13,315 nt of DNA from Hyphomicrobiales bacterium (GTDB lineage: Bacteria; Pseudomonadota; Alphaproteobacteria; Parvibaculales; Parvibaculaceae). The translations under genes were made by a program, and so were the position numbers. The stretch is taken from the NCBI GenBank assembly GCA_015655095.1, contig JAATFR010000027.1, positions 1-13,315 on the forward strand. The letters run 5' to 3'. Shown here in pieces: positions 6,766-13,315 of the stretch. Position 1 is the first letter of the stretch; every line of letters begins with the position of its first letter. The notes under the pieces are model-generated. The model had not been told where the DNA came from, ran no database searches, and was given only the letters and a program-made list of their open reading frames with translations.

Positions 6766-7455
6766 TTACCACTTTATAAAATTGGCCACACCGTAATTGA
6801 CGACGGTCATGATGTATTTCGACCAGTGGTCATAGCCGGGACTGCGCCCGTTCACAGCCGTGAAATGGGCGCCGTCTTCGGTTTGGAACTCCCCGGGTTT
6901 TCCCATCATCAGCGAGGTGACGTAATAGCAGGGCGTCACCACATTCTTTAAAAGCGCGTCGAGCCGCTCAACCTTGTGGGGCGTTTTGGGGAAAATGCTC
7001 TTGTCCTGCCCATAGGGCGGCCCGACCCAGATGCAGGAGGCGCCGCCGCTCTTTATCTGTTCGGCAATCGTCGAGGCCTGGTCCCAGATCCATGAGCGGG
7101 GAAATGTTGCGTCATCATTCGTGTAGCCGCCCATGGCGTCACCCAGAATGATGACCACGAGATTGGGGTGATATTTGGCAAGGAGCGCCTGAATGCTTTC
7201 AGACGGCTTGCCATTCGGCACCAGCTTGAAAGTCGGCTTTTGCTTGGGGGTGGCTTCCACGGAACAGTTGGTCGGCTCGCCGCCCTCAATATAGGACGAC
7301 GCATTGTTGCCGCAGGCCGCCTCGATATAAACGGAGGCGCCTTCCTTCGTCATGGTTTCATAGAGAGGTTCCGACAGACGATGCGGGTGGGCCATGTGGC
7401 TGTCGCCCAGAATCAGAACACTCAAGCCAGCCATCAGGAGCGGCGTCGTTGCCAT
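6766..7455 (-). CDS. SGNH/GDSL-type hydrolase, substrate unknown
   Basis: A 229-residue protein read from the ATG at 7455. Block I is LILGDSHMAHP with the Ser at residue 19. The C-terminal dyad is DGAHFT with D194 and H197. A WVGPP segment lies at 143-147, common among SGNH proteins acting on cell-wall or polysaccharide esters. The usual GxND block III is replaced by GDAMGGYTND (105-114), so the oxyanion residue is uncertain. Four cysteines (C48, C64, C141, C176) hint at disulfides and so at life outside the cytoplasm. Yet the catalytic Ser lies in the only hydrophobic N-terminal run, leaving no room for a normal signal peptide. GGAACGAG precedes the ATG on the minus strand and supports this start. 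An in-frame GTG at 7518 would add 21 residues without adding a signal peptide. The gene stands alone, convergent with the aldolase-family gene. Confidence 0.75.
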   Translation of the reverse strand: MATTPLLMAGLSVLILGDSHMAHPHRLSEPLYETMTKEGASVYIEAACGNNASSYIEGGEPTNCSVEATPKQKPTFKLVPNGKPSESIQALLAKYHPNLVVIILGDAMGGYTNDDATFPRSWIWDQASTIAEQIKSGGASCIWVGPPYGQDKSIFPKTPHKVERLDALLKNVVTPCYYVTSLMMGKPGEFQTEDGAHFTAVNGRSPGYDHWSKYIMTVVNYGVANFIKW

Positions 7456-7790
7456 TCTCGTTCCAGTAAATAATTGATCCGCGGGGCGAGATGGATGCCG
7501 GTCATATTGAGCGATCACCCAGATAATGGAGAAGTTGATTTAACTATTAAAGGATTTGCACCTGATTTTCCAGCTTCTGAAAGAATTGCTTTGGCGAGAT
7601 TTGTTCGCGTTTTCTCAATGCTGCAAGAGTTCGTTCAGTGAAATACAAGGATGATCGGTTCTGATCATATGCAGACCCGATCAATTTATAGCCCTTATTC
7701 AGATGTCATGGACCTTGGTTCCTGTGGCTGAGAATATGTGGGAAGATTGTCGCACCTCATCAAAACGCCGCTCTTTACCCAAAATCAGCT
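7456..7790. other. intergenic region between divergent SGNH gene and ssuD leader
   Basis: AT-richer than the genes on either side. It must hold the promoter of the minus-strand SGNH gene, but I see no convincing -35/-10 pair there. No gene, RNA structure or repeat that I would defend was found. Confidence 0.5.
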
Positions 7791-7819
7791 TTGACAAAAC
7801 TTGCGCCGCTTATTATCCA
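7791..7819 (+). promoter_or_regulatory. candidate sigma-70 promoter for the ssuD leader
   Basis: A perfect TTGACA at 7791-7796. TATCCA lies 17 bases downstream (7814-7819), a weak -10. TATTAT at 7811-7816 is a better hexamer but its 14-base spacing is short. Transcription from here would give a leader of about 270 bases before ssuD at 8099, carrying the small ORF at 7864. Confidence 0.35.
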
Positions 7820-7863
7820 TATAAAACTGATAGAGATTTATCTAATAAGCGCAGGGTCTGCAT

Positions 7864-7956
7864 ATGAGCAAGATGGTGGAGAAACCGGGTTCTGTCCTCG
7901 TCTGCCATGGCGCGGGCTGGTGTCTCTGCTCCCCACAACGGGCAGCTTATCCCTGA
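7864..7956 (+). CDS. possible cysteine-containing leader peptide before ssuD
   Basis: A 30-codon ORF with ATG at 7864 and TGA at 7954-7956. AGGG (7853-7856) sits seven bases before the ATG. Three of the 30 codons are cysteine, clustered in the segment VCHGAGWCLCSPQ (residues 13-25). That is far above the roughly 1 percent seen in most proteins. It lies between the promoter candidate and ssuD, a gene for sulfur scavenging. Cysteine-rich upstream ORFs acting as cysteine-responsive attenuators are known in mycobacteria. By analogy ribosome stalling at these codons could report low cysteine, but this is inference. It may be a chance ORF: only its length, spacing, codon content and place support it. 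Confidence 0.33.
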   Translation: MSKMVEKPGSVLVCHGAGWCLCSPQRAAYP

Positions 7957-8098
7957 CGCGCAGGCTAAGCCGCATTCGTCCCTGTCGGCGTGTTTGCTAC
8001 CGGACAGGGCGCAGGCTTGTGGCCTTCACATAACTTCAGATCATCATCGGCAGTCCGGCGCTTCATCAGCGACGGCCGTTTCACTCAAAGGTGTCTTT
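7957..8098 (+). promoter_or_regulatory. structured leader of ssuD
   Basis: After the small ORF the leader holds a hairpin of seven perfect pairs (CCCTGTC 7980-7986, GACAGGG 8003-8009) that two further G-C pairs can extend. It is flanked by two copies of GCGCAGGCT (7958-7966 and 8009-8017). The ssuD ribosome binding site AAAGG lies at 8087-8091. I do not recognise a SAM, cobalamin or other known riboswitch. No U-run follows the hairpin, so if it regulates, it may act through pausing, Rho or translation. Confidence 0.3.
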
Positions 8099-9208
8099 AT
8101 GTCTGCGACTTCTTTTTTCTGGTTTCTGCCCAGCGGGGGCGACGGGCGCTATCTGGTGTCGCCAGTCGGCAAGCGTCCGATCACGCGCAAGCTCGCCCAG
8201 CAGATCACTACGGCTGTGGATACGCTTGGATATGACGGCATGCTGCTGCCGACGGGAGCCGCATGCGAGGATGCCTGGATCACGGCGTCCACCCTTATTC
8301 CATTGACGGAGCGCCTCAAGTTTCTGGTCGCCATCAGGCCCGGCCTGATCACCGCGCCGGTGGCGGCCCAGATGGCAGCGACCTTCGACCGGTTTTCCGA
8401 TGGCCGTCTTCTGGTCAATGTCGTCGCGGGCGGTAATACGGACATGCAAAAAGCTGAAGGCATGTTTCTGGACCATTCAGAACGTTATGCGCAGGCGGAT
8501 GAATATCTGACTGTGTGGCGCAAACTGCTGTCGGGTGAGACCGTCAATTTCCATGGCAAGCATGTGCAGGTTGAGAATGCGCGGCTCAATTTCAAGCCGG
8601 TTCAAAAGCCGTATCCGCCGGTTTTCTTTGGTGGATCGTCTGATGCCGGGATCAGCGTTGCTGCCAAACATGCCGATACCTATCTGACCTGGGGCGAGCC
8701 CCCGGCTATGGTCGAAAAGAAAGTAGCTGAAGTCCGCAAGGCCGCCGCCGCCGAGGGTCGCACCGTCAAATTCGGCATCCGCCTCCATGTCGTTGTGCGT
8801 GATACCGTGGACAAGGCCTGGGAAGCGGCCAATGATTTGCTGCGCGATGTCGACGACAATGTCATTGCAAAATATCAGGCAGCACTCAGCCAGGGCGAGT
8901 CCGAAGGGCAAAAGCGGATGCTGTCCTTACACGGTGGACGCCGCGACAATCTGGAAATAAGCCCTAATCTTTGGGCGGGCGTCGGCCTTGTGCGCAGTGG
9001 TGCGGGCACGGCGCTGGTGGGAGACGGCAAGACCGTTGCGGCCCGGATCGCGGAATATCGTGACATCGGCTTTGAGACGTTCGTTCTGTCTGGTTATCCC
9101 CATCTTGAGGAAGCCTACCGCTTTGCCGAGGATGTGATTCCGATTGTCCGTCAGCAGGAGGGCGAACAAGCATCAGCGCCTCTCTGGCAGACCGCATCAG
9201 CCAGCTAA
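8099..9208 (+). CDS. ssuD: FMNH2-dependent alkanesulfonate monooxygenase
   Basis: A 369-residue bacterial-luciferase-type flavin monooxygenase that tracks E. coli SsuD (381 residues) throughout. WFLPSGGDGRYL lies at the N-terminus. The active-site Cys is C56 in ACEDAW, with FLDHSERY and YPPVFFGGSSD following. R228 and H230 are in FGIRLHV, the mobile-loop segment is RRDNLEISPNLWAG (281-294), and Y333 is in SGYPHLEEAYR. All residues linked to catalysis are kept. The enzyme uses reduced FMN and oxygen to split C1-C10 alkanesulfonates into aldehyde and sulfite, giving sulfur when sulfate is short. The ATG at 8099 follows AAAGG at seven bases and matches the E. coli start; an in-frame ATG at 7907 would add 64 residues with no family match. 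The flavin reductase SsuE and an ABC importer are not in the window, so the gene stands alone. Confidence 0.96.
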   Translation: MSATSFFWFLPSGGDGRYLVSPVGKRPITRKLAQQITTAVDTLGYDGMLLPTGAACEDAWITASTLIPLTERLKFLVAIRPGLITAPVAAQMAATFDRFSDGRLLVNVVAGGNTDMQKAEGMFLDHSERYAQADEYLTVWRKLLSGETVNFHGKHVQVENARLNFKPVQKPYPPVFFGGSSDAGISVAAKHADTYLTWGEPPAMVEKKVAEVRKAAAAEGRTVKFGIRLHVVVRDTVDKAWEAANDLLRDVDDNVIAKYQAALSQGESEGQKRMLSLHGGRRDNLEISPNLWAGVGLVRSGAGTALVGDGKTVAARIAEYRDIGFETFVLSGYPHLEEAYRFAEDVIPIVRQQEGEQASAPLWQTASAS

Positions 9209-9238
9209 CAACCTTGTTTTGAATGTATTTTGCTTGAT

Positions 9239-9285
9239 CCGTGTGGGCCATGCCGATAGTTCCGTTATCGGCATGGCCCACACGG
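9239..9285. repeat. perfect 20-bp inverted repeat after ssuD, possible terminator
   Basis: Left arm 9239-9258 begins CCGTGTGGGCCATGCC. Right arm 9266-9285 is its exact reverse complement, and the loop is seven bases (GTTCCGT). It starts 31 bases after the ssuD stop. Neither side carries a U-run, so it is not a textbook intrinsic terminator. It could still end transcription, block 3' decay of the ssuD message, or be a dispersed repeat or protein site. Confidence 0.7.
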
Positions 9286-9611
9286 CATTCCCGCACATGT
9301 ATATATATCGTGTAAAGAATATTTCATTCTGACAGGCATTAAACAGGCATGTAAGTATGGCTGGTCGGCAACAGTGCTGAAAGATAAATTGATTTATGAA
9401 TAATCAATATTGAATTAATAGAGTTTATTGACAATTCTTCGACTTCTCTGCGGAATTATTCTTTAGACGATGTATTTGAAGGCCCGGTCAGGGCGTTCCA
9501 GGCGAAGCCTACATCCAGACCCATGGGGCAGGTCTTCATATGCCGTCTCCGCAGGAAATTTGCATAGCAGCGCGCCATAACCGGATCGCGCCAATCTGAG
9601 TGGGGTACAGA
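9286..9611 (+). promoter_or_regulatory. upstream region of the TonB receptor gene
   Basis: AT-rich to about 9470, then GC-rich leader. It holds a perfect TTGACA at 9428-9433 with no good -10 at 16-18 bases; AATTAT at 9454-9459 is 20 bases away. Just upstream lie small palindromes (ATAAATTGATTTAT at 9384-9397, TCAATATTGA at 9404-9413) and a direct repeat ACAGGCAT (9332-9339 and 9343-9350, 11 bases apart). No small gene, sigma/anti-sigma pair or known riboswitch is visible. The layout suggests a regulated promoter with a leader of about 150 bases. Confidence 0.35.
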
Positions 9612-12059
9612 ATGAGTGTGAGGGACGGGGCAGGCCTGCAAAAGCCGGTATTGCGCTTTATAGGACAAAAATGGGTGCTAGGGGCGGTTGCGGGGGCTCT
9701 GCTGGCCGGCGCTGCGCCTGCGCGCGCGGCCGATGCAGTGTCCCCCGCGCCGGTGGCGCAGGCGGCGGAAGGTGGAAAAGAAACTGCGCTGGCCTCGGAT
9801 ACACAGGTTCAGGATGTGGTGGTCACCGCCCGCAAGCGCAAGGAGCGCTCGCAGGATGTCCCCATCGCGATGACCGTTGTCGGCAAGCAGCAGTTGCAGG
9901 ACCACCAGATCAGCAATGTTCGCCAGCTCTTTCAGGAAGTGCCGACCTTACAGGTGATCATTCCCAATTCGAGAAACGCCAGCCTCAATATTCGCGGCAT
10001 TGGCAGCTCGCTCGCCAATGACGGTCTGACGAGCCCGGTCGGCGTCTTCGTGGATGGAGTCTATTACGCCCGCCCGGGTGCGGCGACCTTCGACCTGGTC
10101 GATATGGATCGCATTGAGGTGCTGCGCGGACCGCAGGGAACGCTGTTCGGCAAAAACACTATCGCAGGCGCGCTCAACATCTCCACGCTGTTGCCGAGCT
10201 TCACACCTGAAACCACCGCGGAGGCCTCGATCGGCAACTATTTCTACAAGCAGTTTAAGGGCACCACCACAGGCCCGGTTAGCAAGGATCTTGCTTACCG
10301 TGTTTCGGCTTCATGGACTCGTCGTGACGGCTTCCTGACCAATACCCGGACGGGGCAGAATCTGAATGACTACAAGGATCTCTCGCTGCGTGGGCAGATC
10401 TATTATGTGCCGAGCGACAATTTCAATTTCCGTCTGATTGCCGATTACGACAAGCAGACCCTCAATTGCTGCAACTCGACAGGCATCAAGGACGTTATTC
10501 CTACGACGTCTTCGGGCGCGGCTTTCCCGAACGGGTTCCTGCAGCGCGCGGCCAAGCTTGGCTATACGCCCAAGTTCGGCGCAAGGTCCAACGAGACGGA
10601 TATCGACTCGCCCCAGAATATCGTGACCCATCAGCAGGGCATTTCGGCAACGGCGAACTGGAATCTTTGGGATGGCTATACGCTCAGCTCCATCTCGGCC
10701 TATCGCCAGTGGGCCTTCGACCCGAACAATGATTTTGACTTTATCGGCCTGCCTGTCCTGACAAACAATGACACCAATTCTCATCAGGAGCAGTTCAGCC
10801 AGGAAGTTCGGCTGAGTTCGCCGGGCGGTCGGCGGTTTGAATATGTTCTGGGCCTCTATTATTTCTGGGAGCTGATCCAGAGCACGAATGACACGACCCT
10901 CGGCTCTTCCGCATGGGGCTGGATCTCGCAAGGTGCGCCTGCACTTGCCGCTGTCGGCCCTGTGCTTGGCAATGCTGCCTTGACCGGTTTGACGCAGCTT
11001 CAGCACGCCGAGCCCAAGACCAACAGCTATGCCGGATATGCTCAGGGCACCTATCATGCAACGGATGCGCTCGATGTAACGGCGGGTCTTCGCTATACCT
11101 ACGAGAAGAAAAGCGTCAATCTCGTCCAGTATAACGTCAATCCCGCCGTGCCAGCCGCGCTTACCGGCGCAACGCCTGTCCTGCGCCTGATCCAGAGCGG
11201 TGTGCTTCCGGGCGGCTCATTCTCGCAGAAATATTCGGAAGGAAACCCCTCCGGCACCCTGAGCGTGGGATACAAGTTCAATCCCAATGTGCTTGGCTAT
11301 GCCTCCTACTCGCGGGGCTATCAGTCGGGTGGCGTGAATGTCGGACTTGTCGCCACGGGCTTGACCCAGACCGTCGACCCCGAAACAGCCAATTCTTATG
11401 AAGTGGGTCTGAAGTCGGAATGGTTCAACCGCAGGCTTCAGGTCAATCTCGCCGCCTATCTGGAGGACATCAACGACTATCAGGCCAATTCCGTCGTGAA
11501 TACGGCAACCACCAGCACCAGCTTCATCTCCAATGTCGGCAAGGTGCAGACAAAGGGGCTGGAGCTTGATGCCAAGGCGCTGCCTTTCAAGGATCTGCTC
11601 CTGACTGCATCAGCGGCCTACACCGATGCCATTCTGAAGAACTACAAGGATGCGCCATGCCCGCCTGAAACGCTGGCTTCGAGCTGCAATCTTTCGGGCA
11701 CGCAGGCGCCGGGCTCCTCCAAATGGGCGGCTTATACAAGCGCCACCTATTCCCATGCGCTGGATGACTGGGGTCCGCGTGAACTGATCGGCTATGTCAG
11801 CGCTGATTACAGTTTCCGCTCCCGGTTCCAGAACGGCCCGAACTCCGCCTATCAGTGGGCGCCGAGCTATGGCATCGCGGACCTGACTCTGGGTGTGCGT
11901 TTCGACGACAAGTCATGGGATCTGTCGATCTGGGGGCACAATCTGTTCGACAAGGTCTATTACACGGCCATTGGCTCACTTGCCTTCAATGTCGGTGCCA
12001 CCACCGCCTTCCGCGGCGACCCGCGCATGGTCGGCCTCACGCTCCGTCACACCTTCTGA
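9612..12059 (+). CDS. TonB-dependent outer-membrane receptor
   Basis: An 815-residue TonB-dependent receptor. A basic start and hydrophobic core end in PARAADA, so signal cleavage is likely near residues 39-40. A TonB box DVVVTARK lies at 68-75. The plug domain follows, with SQDVPIAMTVV and then NIRGIGSS, VGVFVDGVYYARPG, VEVLRGPQGTLFGKNTIAGALN-like segments. The remaining C-terminal two thirds is a 22-strand type barrel ending TLRHTF with terminal Phe. Such receptors import iron chelates, cobalamin, sugars, or aromatic and organosulfur compounds using TonB-ExbBD energy. This one resembles the broad Caulobacter/sphingomonad group, for which sequence does not reveal the substrate. The ATG at 9612 follows GGGG at 9602-9605; an in-frame GTG at 9600 would add four residues. 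It follows ssuD, and the convergent neighbour makes cobalamin, so organosulfur or corrinoid import are both conceivable. Confidence 0.95.
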   Translation: MSVRDGAGLQKPVLRFIGQKWVLGAVAGALLAGAAPARAADAVSPAPVAQAAEGGKETALASDTQVQDVVVTARKRKERSQDVPIAMTVVGKQQLQDHQISNVRQLFQEVPTLQVIIPNSRNASLNIRGIGSSLANDGLTSPVGVFVDGVYYARPGAATFDLVDMDRIEVLRGPQGTLFGKNTIAGALNISTLLPSFTPETTAEASIGNYFYKQFKGTTTGPVSKDLAYRVSASWTRRDGFLTNTRTGQNLNDYKDLSLRGQIYYVPSDNFNFRLIADYDKQTLNCCNSTGIKDVIPTTSSGAAFPNGFLQRAAKLGYTPKFGARSNETDIDSPQNIVTHQQGISATANWNLWDGYTLSSISAYRQWAFDPNNDFDFIGLPVLTNNDTNSHQEQFSQEVRLSSPGGRRFEYVLGLYYFWELIQSTNDTTLGSSAWGWISQGAPALAAVGPVLGNAALTGLTQLQHAEPKTNSYAGYAQGTYHATDALDVTAGLRYTYEKKSVNLVQYNVNPAVPAALTGATPVLRLIQSGVLPGGSFSQKYSEGNPSGTLSVGYKFNPNVLGYASYSRGYQSGGVNVGLVATGLTQTVDPETANSYEVGLKSEWFNRRLQVNLAAYLEDINDYQANSVVNTATTSTSFISNVGKVQTKGLELDAKALPFKDLLLTASAAYTDAILKNYKDAPCPPETLASSCNLSGTQAPGSSKWAAYTSATYSHALDDWGPRELIGYVSADYSFRSRFQNGPNSAYQWAPSYGIADLTLGVRFDDKSWDLSIWGHNLFDKVYYTAIGSLAFNVGATTAFRGDPRMVGLTLRHTF

Positions 12060-12078
12060 CGGGTTTGAAAACGAAAAC

Positions 12079-12114
12079 AAAAGCCCCGGATCCAGAAGGA
12101 CCCGGGGCTTTTTA
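12079..12114. terminator. bidirectional intrinsic terminator
   Basis: AAAAGCCCCGG (12079-12089) pairs with CCGGGGCTTTT (12102-12112). An inner TCC/GGA pairing surrounds an AGAA loop. The right arm runs into TTTTTATT for the TonB receptor gene, and the left arm is preceded by an A-rich run that serves as a U-run for the minus strand. It sits 20 bases past the receptor stop and 14 bases past the cobyrinate synthase stop. Confidence 0.92.
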
Positions 12115-12127
12115 TTCAGTCTCCGGT

Positions 12128-13315
12128 TCAGTCGATGATGTGAAAAAACGAGCCAGTCACGCGCCCGCGTCGCCCGCCGGTTTCCGCCACCGGGGTGCCG
12201 CCTGCGTCCTCCACCTTGAACAGGGGCTCATCGCTGCCCGTGGTCAGGGTGCGGGCATAATGGAATTCATGGCCTCGGAAATTCCGGCCCTCAGGCCCGA
12301 TGGCGGCATCGGCCATCAGCGTGGCCGAGCGGTAGCCAAGATGGAATTGGCGGTTGGAGAAATCGGTTTCGAGATCGAGCAGCCCCGCCATGGCGTGACG
12401 TGTGCCATCCGCGTCGATCAGGCCTTGGCCCAGCACCATATAGCCGCCGCACTCGCCATGGACGGGAACGCGCGTTGAGGCCTCGCGAAGGCCATCGAGA
12501 AAATGGCGGTTTGCGGCCAGCCTGCCGCCATGAAGTTCGGGATAGCCGCCGGGTAGCCAGACGAGGTCCGCGCCCGCATCCGGCGCTTCATCGGCGAGCG
12601 GCGAGAAGGGCATGAGTTCCGCGCCCGCCGCGCGCCAGCCCTCGGCAAGGTGGGGATAAATAAAGGAAAATGCCGTGTCGCGCGCGATGGCGATGCGCTG
12701 CGCAGGCGGCGTGATGGCAGCGGCGGGGGCAGGGGCCGCAAATCGATGGCTTGAGGCAGCGGCCCGGATCGAACCCAGATCGCAGCTTGCGCTCACCTCA
12801 TCGGCGAGCCGGTCCAGCAGGCTTTCCAGCTCCGCCGTCTCGCCAGCCTGCACCAGCCCCAGATGGCGCTCGGGCAGTGCCAGCAGCGCCTGCCGACGGA
12901 TCGCGCCCAGCACGGGAAGGCCGATCTGCTCTATGGCCTGCCGGGCCAACCGGTCATGGCGCTCGCTCGCCACCTGATTGAGGATGACGCCTGCAACGGG
13001 CACGTCCCTTCGCAGCATGGCGCAGCCAAGCGCGGTCGCCGCCGCCGATTGCGCCTGTCCGGAAACATCGAGCACCAGCAGGACCGGCCAGCCCGCCAGC
13101 GCGGCAATGTCCGCCGTTGCGCCGTCACCGGCCGCGCCATCGCGCACCGCGCCGTCGAAGAGCCCCATGGAACCTTCGGCCAGCACCATGTCGCAGCCTT
13201 CGCCACGGGCGATCAGCGCATGCAACACGCTTTCGCGCATCGCCCAGCTATCGAGGTTGAAGCTCGGCCTGCCGGTTGCGGCGGTATGGAAGGCAGGGTC
13301 GATATAGTCCGGTCC
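12128..13315 (-). CDS. cobB: cobyrinate (hydrogenobyrinate) a,c-diamide synthase, 5' truncated by window end
   Basis: The frame is open to the window edge, giving 395 residues of a protein of about 430-440. Only the N-terminal ATP-binding loop is missing. The visible part starts GPDYIDPAFHTAATGRP, a family signature. EGSMGLFDG and VLDVSGQAQSAAA of the CobQ/CbiA synthetase domain follow, then a class I glutamine amidotransferase domain. That domain holds the nucleophile Cys in HGECGGYMVLGQG, WLPGGYPELHGG ahead of it, and the His of FRGHEFHYA near the end. The enzyme amidates carboxylates a and c of the corrin ring using glutamine and ATP, a mid-stage step of cobalamin synthesis. CobB (aerobic) and CbiA (anaerobic) are homologous; I use cobB because alphaproteobacteria mostly use the aerobic route. 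The ATG at 13240 is internal. The 5' side, and any cobalamin riboswitch, lie beyond the window. Confidence 0.95.
   Translation of the reverse strand, partial: GPDYIDPAFHTAATGRPSFNLDSWAMRESVLHALIARGEGCDMVLAEGSMGLFDGAVRDGAAGDGATADIAALAGWPVLLVLDVSGQAQSAAATALGCAMLRRDVPVAGVILNQVASERHDRLARQAIEQIGLPVLGAIRRQALLALPERHLGLVQAGETAELESLLDRLADEVSASCDLGSIRAAASSHRFAAPAPAAAITPPAQRIAIARDTAFSFIYPHLAEGWRAAGAELMPFSPLADEAPDAGADLVWLPGGYPELHGGRLAANRHFLDGLREASTRVPVHGECGGYMVLGQGLIDADGTRHAMAGLLDLETDFSNRQFHLGYRSATLMADAAIGPEGRNFRGHEFHYARTLTTGSDEPLFKVEDAGGTPVAETGGRRGRVTGSFFHIID

Noticed and set aside
7456..7518. GTG start of the SGNH hydrolase 21 codons upstream
   Set aside because: It adds no signal peptide or conserved residues and lacks a clear ribosome binding site; the ATG at 7455 has GGAACGAG in front.
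7791..8033. An 80-codon frame starting with TTG in the ssuD leader
   Set aside because: It starts on the proposed -35 hexamer, has no ribosome binding site and no family features.
7907..8098. A 64-residue N-terminal extension of SsuD
   Set aside because: SsuD proteins start at the MSATSFFWFLP-type segment; the extension has no match to the family, and a good ribosome binding site precedes the ATG at 8099.
7820..8098. A SAM-type or cobalamin riboswitch in the ssuD leader
   Set aside because: I looked for the conserved cores by eye and found none; the hairpin and repeats do not fit a known class.
9456..9668. A 70-codon minus-strand frame before the TonB receptor
   Set aside because: No ribosome binding site or recognisable protein; it overlaps the leader and the signal peptide of the receptor.
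11855..12478. A 207-codon plus-strand frame spanning the receptor end, terminator and cobB
   Set aside because: It runs through a strong terminator hairpin and two well-supported convergent genes.

Overview
The window reads as chromosomal DNA of a GC-rich alphaproteobacterium. Acetobacteraceae or Sphingomonadales are the best guesses. This rests on codon bias toward G/C, a Caulobacter/sphingomonad-style TonB-dependent receptor, a GDSL autotransporter esterase, and a CobB-type cobyrinate diamide synthase. I cannot name a genus. I see no tRNA, rRNA, CRISPR array, transposase, integrase or recognised riboswitch.

Bases 1-3899 (+) look like one operon for making an activated heptose. In order it holds the 3' part of a transaldolase of the fructose-6-phosphate aldolase/TalC type, a sugar nucleotidyltransferase (HddC-like), a heptose-bisphosphate phosphatase (GmhB-like), a sedoheptulose-7-phosphate isomerase (GmhA-like), a GHMP heptose-7-phosphate kinase (HddA-like) and a membrane PAP2 phosphatase. 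The four central genes match the set known for GDP-D-glycero-alpha-D-manno-heptose. The transaldolase could supply the sedoheptulose-7-phosphate that starts the path. Stops and starts overlap or lie close, so translation is probably coupled.

Bases 3900-7455 hold a GDSL esterase autotransporter with its own promoter-like sequence, a long hairpin that is probably its terminator, a class II aldolase/adducin-family protein, and, convergent to it on the minus strand, a small SGNH-type hydrolase.

Bases 7456-9285 are a sulfur-scavenging unit. A long leader carries a TTGACA-type promoter candidate, a 30-codon cysteine-containing small ORF and a hairpin. It precedes a full-length ssuD (FMNH2-dependent alkanesulfonate monooxygenase). 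A perfect 20-bp inverted repeat follows the gene. No ssuE or ABC transporter genes lie in the window.

Bases 9286-12113 hold an AT-rich upstream region, a large TonB-dependent outer-membrane receptor of unknown substrate, and a strong hairpin terminator that looks usable from both sides. Convergent to it, bases 12128-13315 (-) hold a 5'-truncated cobyrinate a,c-diamide synthase (cobalamin biosynthesis).

Most of the genes belong to known families. The points most worth a second look are the transaldolase at the head of a GDP-heptose operon, the cysteine-rich small ORF before ssuD as a possible attenuator, and the two long perfect hairpins.
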